Below are positions 57,805 through 64,000 of a DNA stretch of 64,000 nt, piece after piece (the stretch's first letter is position 1; each line of letters opens with the position of its first letter). Made by a program: the position numbers and the translations under genes. Below the pieces are notes generated by a model that was given only the letters and a program-made list of their open reading frames with translations, did no database searches and was not told where the DNA came from. The stretch lies in assembly GCA_030685235.1 (NCBI GenBank), contig MU839221.1, forward strand, positions 49,588-113,587. The letters run 5' to 3'. This DNA is from Copromyces sp. CBS 386.78 (Eukaryota; Ascomycota; Sordariomycetes; Sordariales; Sordariaceae).

Positions 57805-58268
57805 TAAAATAGAATAAAACCATATTAATAAAGGAACGGGGCTACACTATACAAACTTATATAGCGAAGAGTAAATCTAGAATTAATAATCTTATCTATA
57901 AAATTAAATAGAATTATTAAATTATAATTATAAAACTACTAAAAGGAAAAATAAAAGGTAAAGCAGAATTTTACTTCTATACTTTTCTTAAGATAGCGAA
58001 ATACGGATTTAGAGGTCGGTATTAAAGAAGATAAAAAACATTTTACGAATATAATCAAAGATTTCAAAAAGGGAATATTGCAAAGATCTCAAGAATATTA
58101 GTATTCAATTCGTTATTCTTTACTTACTTGTCTATAGTTTGAAGGGGGATGCTATCCTTCTTATACATTTCTATCTTCAATCTTATTCAGCCTTGGAGCA
58201 GATCCACTCCTCAATATCTTAGCTCCACAAGTATCTCAACATCTATTCTAACAAAACGCCCCAACTCA
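57805..58268 (-). repeat. Right (5') LTR of the outer element, 464 bp
   Basis: Direct repeat of 37,905-38,368. Its second half retains more C and G (GCCTTGGAGCAGATCCACTC) than the left copy, while its first half is the more mutated. Followed by ATATAG, sharing ATAT with the left flank. Confidence 0.88.
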
Positions 58269-60229
58269 ATATAGTAGTTAATTAATAATTATAGCGCCGC
58301 TAAAAGCTTCCTTTATAAACAACTTTATAGATTTCGAATTATAAATAAGGGCGTTATCTTATATAACAATAAAAAATGAATTTTCTTATTAAAATTATTA
58401 TAAAAGAAGGAGGATATACTTTTAGTAAGTATCGTTAATAATAATTCCCTATTCTTTATAATTCTAGAATAAGAACGTATCTTTTTTCTTATCCGCGAAG
58501 TAAGCCTAGAATATCTATTCTTTAATTTTCGATTTAACTCTAGCGAAGTTATCGATCTTTTCGTTTTTAAAAAGAGTAACGAAACGACGGCCGTTAAAAA
58601 TGCCGTTAACTTACATTTTATTAGACTAAATCTAGGACTTCTATTTGAAAGGGGTAAAGTTAACGTATTTAAAGGCGAATTCGAAACGGAGACGGCGGGT
58701 CTTATTAATTATAGGAAGCTACGTAAGTTATTTAACGCAACGGATATTTTATTACTCTATCGCCGCACGGATCGCACGTTCTTTATAGGGCGCGAGTTAG
58801 AGGATACGCTTTTTAAATTCACCCTACAATAGAAACCTTTTCAACTTTGTAGGGGTATTTATATATTGAAAGAAAACGTCGCGAATATTGTCGGGAACGA
58901 GGAAAGGTCTACTACTATTAGAAAACCCGGGAGTATTAATTATTAGATAGGTATACTATACTTACTTATTTTTTAATTAGAATTTGAATACTATTAATCT
59001 TTAGGGGTAGGGTTACTTACTTCGCGGTTAAATTTATATACTTAACTATAATTTTATAATCTATTTTAGTATATTAGTACAATGCTTTATAGACGATACG
59101 CTCTTCGTAGGTGGTAGAAGTCGTTTTTCTTCTAAGGGAAGGGTTATTAGTAAACGATAATTCTACAGTATTAATAAACGACGAGAAGGAGGTATTTATA
59201 TTGGGCAATAGGGAGGATAGGGGTTTTTACGATAGTAGGGAGGGTAGCGCGCCGCTAGTATTATTGCGCCGCAGTTAAGGAAGGGTAGGGCCTTCGAATC
59301 CCGGTATAAACAATTATAAATAAAGTGCTAGGATAATAATTAATAATAAATAACGTATAATAGTAATTTAGAAGGCTTAAAAGGTAGATATACTAACCGA
59401 GTAAAGCGGTAGAGGGGGCGGCGTACCGGTTGGGGGTAACCGGGAAGACTTATACGTTATATAGCAAATTCACTTCACTACCGTACTCGTTATAACCGTA
59501 GTTTAAATTGCGCGTACAAACGAAATTCTCGTCGTCATTAATATTAGTATCGTTATTTTAATCGTAATATTAATCCTTTTATTAAGGTTGGGGAGGGTCG
59601 AAAATCTAGGAGAATTAGCGGGGCATTAAAAGAGGGTTAGCGAAATAGGTTGTAAAAGAGTATAAAAGAGGGTAAAATTAAAAGAGTATACAAAGATAAA
59701 AGAAGAGGGTTGTATATACTAGAAAAGGAAGGTTATATATAATAAACTTTTAATTAGCGTATACGGGCGTTATAGTAGTCTATATAGTAAGCAAACTTTC
59801 GTCTTAAAGTTTTAGATTTCGTTCAATTTCGAAATCTAGTATTTATAAGCCTTTTTGAGTGTAGCGAACTAGTTAGGTAATTTAGGTAATTTTTAATCGA
59901 ATTTATAATCTAATTGGAAAATCGTTAATTTATATACAATTCTAAGTTGTAATCTTAAAATTTAATTGGTTCGATGCGCCAGACCGCTATAAATACCTTA
60001 TAAATACTTTATAAATAGCTTATAAATACCCTTTAACTTTATTTATTATAGAAGGTAGGGATAGTTAATAGGGGTTGATTCTAGTGATTCTAGTAATTGT
60101 AAGCCAATATAAGAGGTTTGTATGCAGTCAACTCTTTTTTACCTTGAGATTAGGCGATTTTAGCCAATTAGATAGCGTAAATAAATTTGTTCTACCTTAC
60201 GAACCCCCTTGTAAGAAAATATGGGGTTT
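58269..60229. other. AT-rich repeat-derived DNA, unidentified
   Basis: Strongly mutated DNA to the right of the outer element, with several GC-richer traces (e.g. near 58,800, 59,290 and 59,430). Plus-strand frames in 58,500-58,950 read with few stops as Arg/Leu-rich chains, but I recognise no family. A 4 x 11-bp tandem repeat lies near its end. Probably another old RIP-mutated repeat. Confidence 0.45.
59987..60030. repeat. Four tandem copies of an 11-bp unit (TTATAAATACC)
   Basis: Units at 59,987, 59,998, 60,009 and 60,020, each differing by one or two bases. The period is close to one DNA helical turn. Lies within AT-rich DNA; no function is evident. Confidence 0.75.
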
Positions 60230-60959
60230 GAACTACGCTAACAATTAAACTAGCATCGATAGGTATAGTAGAGGTAGCTTACCAGTGGTAGACGTCGGAC
60301 AAATTACCGGGAGCTGCTCTTGAAACGGGGGCCTCTGTTGTTGTTCAAGCCATATGAGGCTGAGCTCGGGCGTTGACAAGTGATGACAACTTGTAATATT
60401 AAGGGCGTGTTCGGTGCCCCGTTTTTGGACTTGGAAATGGGCTTTCGGAAGTAGGATTTCCGTAGAGCTAGCTAGCCTATTCGGAAATGGATTTTAGCGG
60501 TAAATTCCGTTATGTTGTGGGTCCGCTGGTTCGTCGCCAAGATTATTTCCGAAGGTATTTCTAGAACCTATTCGAATATTCGGAAATTTAGATTTTGAGA
60601 TTTTAAGTACGTAAGTCGACTGGATTATTACGTAGATAAATATCGATTGGTGTTTATTATTGTAAAATTGTATTTTTCCCTTTAGTTATATATACCTTTC
60701 TTGTATTCTCTTTTAGTAAAGTGAAACCTTTTTTTTTGCTTTGAAATTTACCCTCCTAATTCGTTTAGTAATAATGGCCGAGTTTTAGAATAATAGTTAG
60801 CTATCCTAGCCTAGCTAGTATACCCCCCCTTCTATTTAACCCTCTTCTTTTATTCCCTCGATTTATACTTTTATTTAATTTTAATCCTAGTCTTAATTTT
60901 AGTAGTCTAGTAAAGGAGGTAAGATTAAAAAGAAAAATTAAGTATAGAGTAGTAAGTAG

Positions 60960-61700
60960 GAGATTATATTGTTTACCCTTTTGAAGGGTGTTATAGAGGG
61001 TAAGTTAATTTCTTAGAATGGTTATAAAGAGTAAGTATATAATAATTTCGTTAATAAATTCGCTAAATAGTTCGAAAGGGGGCCTAATATAAATTAAATA
61101 TATAATAAGGTCGATTACTTTCGTTATAAATAGCGTTTTTAGGTTTAGCTTAAGAACGTATATATATTTGGATTCGGTTTTGATCTTAATACCGGTATTA
61201 TTACCGTAACCGACGATGTTTAGGATGCTATTATTGAAGTTAGTTATTAGTAATATATAATATAGATTTATATAAATAATTAATTAGAGGTCTATAGGCC
61301 TATCCTAATTTTAAATAATTTAGGAATAAAGGTTTTCCCTACCGTAAATTTATAGAGGAGGCGTTTACTAAAGATTAGGGAGCTATTAGTAAATATATTA
61401 AAATTATAAGAGTATTATTGAATATAAAGGAAGTAATTATTACCCCGCTTATTAACTTTAATTTTAACGAAGAGACTAATTTAGAAGAGGAACTCTTTAT
61501 TTTAATTTATATTCGTAATAGAAAGCGGAAGGTGGCTACTTTTAACGTCGACTTTAAGAAGCGAAAGAAAAAGACTATTAGCAATATTATTATCGAGAGT
61601 ATTTATATCCTTACCGAGGCTATAAATAGCCTTACCCCTACCCTTATTACGCCTGTAGTTACCCCGCCTATTAGCGAGCAATTTAGTATGTAATTCGATT
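60960..61700 (+). pseudogene. Relic of Myb/SANT-like transposon protein
   Basis: The plus-strand translation with stops ignored keeps the Myb/SANT-like pattern: F..K..YKRF-V-LKNVYIFGFGFDLNTGIITVTDDV-DAII (about 61,110-61,240), corresponding to the family's YKxFxxLxxxSGFGWDxxTxxVTAxDxVWxxYI. Then come a Phe/Pro-rich GIKVFPTVNL segment and an open stretch of 91 codons (61,418-61,693) with RKRKVATFNVDFKKRKKK, a possible nuclear signal. In PIF/Harbinger elements this partner protein binds the transposon ends and helps transposase enter the nucleus. Confidence 0.7.
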
Positions 61701-62779
61701 GCGCCTTTAAATTATTTTACGATCGTTGGGAGGATAAGGTCGAGGAGGAGGTTATTAAATATATATTTTGTAAATAGGAGGAGTCGGATATAAAGGCGAA
61801 ATAGTTTATAAGTTTATCCGATAATAAAAGGATAGTATACTTTTGTGAGATTAAGAGAAGGATTAAGGTTGAAGAGTTGAATAAAAAGATAGAGGCGAAA
61901 AGGTTAGGGTTATAAAATTTAGATAGGGAGTTTAATAGAAATTTCCCTATCGATCTTACTTTGTACTTTGATTTAGTATTGTACTTAAACCTTTAAAATT
62001 ATAATGTTATTAATAGTATAGTTTATAAGCGGGGGATTTATAGGCGGGATGTAGGGCGACTTTAGATTTTTATATTTTATCGTTTTAATTTACTTTTTCT
62101 TTAATAATATAAAATTATTAAAAAATATCGTATATATATAAAAATTATAACGTTTTGATCGTTTAATTGAATTGAATTAATATATTTAGTTTATATAAAA
62201 TTTGGTACACTTTTGTAATAGATGTAAGTATTGAAAGTGGTATTGAGATTTAAGTAGTGGGGATAGTAGGATGTTAAGATAGCGCTAATATAGTTTAATA
62301 TATTAAATATATTTATTTAAAATTTATAATATTTTGCAAATTTTTAGTATTTGTATTGGATTTCAAATATTCGATTTTGTATACTTTAGAAAATAAATTT
62401 AACGATTTAAATTTATAGCTAGATAAATACGATTTTACTAGATTTATTCGATTTGAAGGGTAGTTTGGGCACTAGCACTAGATTATATTATTTGCTCGAT
62501 AATTTTAATTTTGTAAATTAATTCCCTTCCTCCTTCCTCCTCTCCCTATTATTAACCTTTTTAATAATTAGATTTCTATACTTCTCTTCTATTCTTAAAT
62601 TCTTCGTAGTAATTGCTCTATATTTTTTTTGCGATATTCGAACGGACTATTGCTATATACTTATTTGCGCCGTTGTTGCGCTTAGTATTTGTAAATTTAC
62701 GCGAGTTTCGAAATATATTATTAACGATAGGATTTATAGTACGAATTTACCGTTTTTCGCGTGCTATAATTTCCTTTAG

Positions 62780-63880
62780 AATTATAACTTTCTTAGTTAT
62801 ATAGTCGTTAAAAATATTGAGAAGGTTATTATATTCGAGTAATTAATTTAGGATTGCTAACGTTGCGACGATAATTTTTACCTAAATTTCTATAGGTAGA
62901 GACGGCGAATATTGGTAAATTTTGAATATTCTTTTTAATTAATCGATAGCCTTTTCGATAATAATTTTCTTTTGGCTATAGCGGAGGTTATATAATTCCT
63001 TTAGTATTAAAGGTCTTAGCTTAGTTCTAATAGATTCCTATAGATAATATTATATATTATAGTAGGGTACTAATAGTTTAGAAGTACTACTACACCTAGC
63101 GTCGGCGAAATAATACTAATTTTGAAAGATACGAAACCCCCCCTCCTTCTAAATAAAAGTACTATTTAGGACTTTTATATCGTTAGTAGAACCTTTTAAA
63201 CTAGGTATTACAAATAATAATTGCCTAATAAAGTTATATATAATTAGAGTATTAATTGAATAATTTCCTTTATAGTTACGCTATAGCTTTGCTTTATTAT
63301 TTGAGGGTCGGATTTTAAAATGCGAGCTATCGAAAGTATTTAATACCTTTCGAAAGTATAGGAATACTTTTGGATCTTCTTCTCTTTAATAGGGTGTAAT
63401 AAGTTTAGGGAGTTTAATCTTTCGATTAGTAAGAATTATATAAATATTTAGAATATTATAAAATGCCCTATTTTATTTAGTAAGTAAATGTTATATATAA
63501 TAAATTATTTTTTTATTATATTAATTTCGAAACGGTATTTAGATTGCGGTCGAACGTAAAAGTAGTTATTTGAAAAGTTAAGCCTTGTATAGTAATAAAT
63601 AAGAAGATTATTACTTTTTTGTATACAATTATAATTCGATTACTAGTGAGATTGGTATAGTATTGAAATTATACGATTAGGGTATAGAATATATATTTTT
63701 TTATATAAAGTAATTACTTAAATTTACTTTTATACCTATTAAGTAGCTACTTAGTGGTTGCGAGGCTATATTGAAACCCTTTAGCTAAACCGATATTTAT
63801 AGGGATTTTTAGTTCTAGCGGTACTATATATATTAAGAGGAGAAATAATATAAATATTATAACCCGCTTTTTACGTTTAT
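62780..63880 (-). pseudogene. Relic of HARBI1-type DDE transposase
   Basis: The minus strand contains, in order: D-x-S-H-F (first catalytic Asp codon at 63,329-63,331), SNNKAKL-RNYKGNYSINTL, a GS-NDIKVLNS motif (GSxHDxxVL box with the catalytic Asp), FRIFQN-YYFADAR, LLVPYYN, and KELYNLRYSQKKIIIEKAID-LKRIFKIYQYSP (about 62,990-62,890), matching NLRHxxxRNVIERxFGxLKxRF. In the last block several residues have changed by single transitions. This is the DDE_Tnp_4 nuclease fold. The N-terminal part towards 63,880 is inferred from usual length only. Many stops: inactive. Confidence 0.82.
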
Positions 63881-64000
63881 AGTAACAGTTAACGAGGGTA
63901 TTAATTATGAGAATGTCTTTTCGCACCGTAATGAATGTCTTCCGGCACCGTAGCCCCACCCTTCCCGCGCGCCAAGGCACACTAATGCACCCCAAAAATT

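Larger units (their letters stand above)
37905..58268 (-). mobile_element. Outer Ty3/gypsy-type LTR retrotransposon, RIP-mutated and interrupted
   Basis: Delimited by two 464-bp direct repeats (37,905-38,368 and 57,805-58,268). Left copy starts TG and ends CA; in the right copy TG has become TA. ATAT precedes the left copy and follows the right one, a possible 4-bp target duplication. A purine-rich tract on the minus strand next to the left LTR (38,369-38,382) and minus-strand gag and RT relics give the orientation. Removing the inner 7,275-bp element leaves about 13.1 kb, long for this class, so 38,369-42,954 may hold a further insertion or an extra gene. The RT relic belongs to a lineage distinct from that of the inner element. 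Confidence 0.8.
37431..64000. other. RIP-mutated, AT-rich heterochromatic block
   Basis: From about 37,430 the sequence becomes dominated by A and T with abundant TpA, stops saturate all six frames, and long open frames vanish. Paired repeat copies inside it (two LTR pairs) differ nearly only by C/T and G/A transitions. These are the marks of repeat-induced point mutation, a premeiotic process of Neurospora and relatives that mutates duplicated DNA and leads to DNA methylation and H3K9 methylation. GC-normal remnants persist around 60,230-60,480 and after about 63,900, suggesting unique or little-mutated DNA there. No intact gene is present. Confidence 0.93.
60403..64000. mobile_element. PIF/Harbinger-type DNA transposon, RIP-mutated, right end not determined
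   Basis: The left end is placed at GGGCGTGTTCGGTGCCCCG (60,403), a GGGC-x-GTTCGG terminus typical of the superfamily, preceded by TAA as expected for the 3-bp TWA target site. Inside are the two genes that define PIF/Harbinger elements, arranged convergently: a Myb/SANT-like DNA-binding protein (plus) and a HARBI1-type DDE nuclease (minus). A matching right terminal repeat was not found before the window ends, so the true end may be near 63,900 (decayed) or beyond 64,000. Both genes are broken by many stops. Confidence 0.75.

Noticed and set aside
59270..59330. tRNA-like TTCGAATCCC box in AT-rich DNA
   Set aside because: No matching A box, acceptor stem or anticodon arm could be drawn around it.
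63747..63995. 82-codon minus-strand ORF at the window end
   Set aside because: It spans the change from mutated transposon to GC-normal flank, and its translation shows no transposase motif.

Overview
The window looks like a filamentous ascomycete close to Neurospora (Sordariales). Genes carry short introns (49-104 nt) with GTRNGT donors, CTAAC-type branch points and CAG/TAG acceptors. Orthologues are Pezizomycotina-like, and the right 41 % is AT-rich, repeat-derived DNA showing the transition-only decay expected of repeat-induced point mutation (RIP).

Left part (1-37,400) is ordinary euchromatin with twelve well supported protein genes: mms19 (-, 3' end outside the window), mtd1 (+), med12/srb8 (-, 3 exons, about 1,818 aa), a small secreted protein with a duplicated Cys module (-), a second small secreted protein (+), sdh2 (-), ptc7 (+), a GPI-anchored Ser/Thr-rich wall protein (-), the histidine methyltransferase hpm1 (-), a Baeyer-Villiger-type flavin monooxygenase (+), the PP2A methylesterase ppe1 (+) and the tRNA dihydrouridine synthase dus2 (-). 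They form no cluster: they are mostly housekeeping functions (Fe-S protein maturation, one-carbon metabolism, Mediator, complex II, mitochondrial phosphatase, ribosomal protein and tRNA modification). Two mitochondrial genes (sdh2, ptc7) are divergent and share a 1.1 kb upstream region. Between hpm1 and the monooxygenase lies a 1,018-bp non-autonomous DNA transposon with an exact 8-bp target duplication (hAT-like) and an internal foldback/tandem structure.

Right part (about 37,430-64,000) is a RIP-mutated heterochromatic block with no intact gene. Nested insertions can be resolved by eye: an outer Ty3/gypsy-type element with two 464-bp LTRs (37,905-38,368 and 57,805-58,268), interrupted by a second, different Ty3/gypsy element (42,960-50,234) with two 222-bp LTRs and a 5-bp target duplication. 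Both are on the minus strand. After a small less-mutated island (about 60,230-60,402) comes a PIF/Harbinger-type DNA transposon whose two genes (Myb/SANT-like, plus strand; DDE nuclease, minus strand) are still recognisable through many stops. Its right end is at or beyond the window edge.

I found no rRNA, convincing tRNA, CRISPR array or biosynthetic gene cluster, and nothing that clearly amounts to a new multi-gene system. The most unusual items are the foldback hAT-like element, the layered RIP graveyard with a mutation gradient inside its LTRs, and a possible mitochondrial isoform of mtd1.
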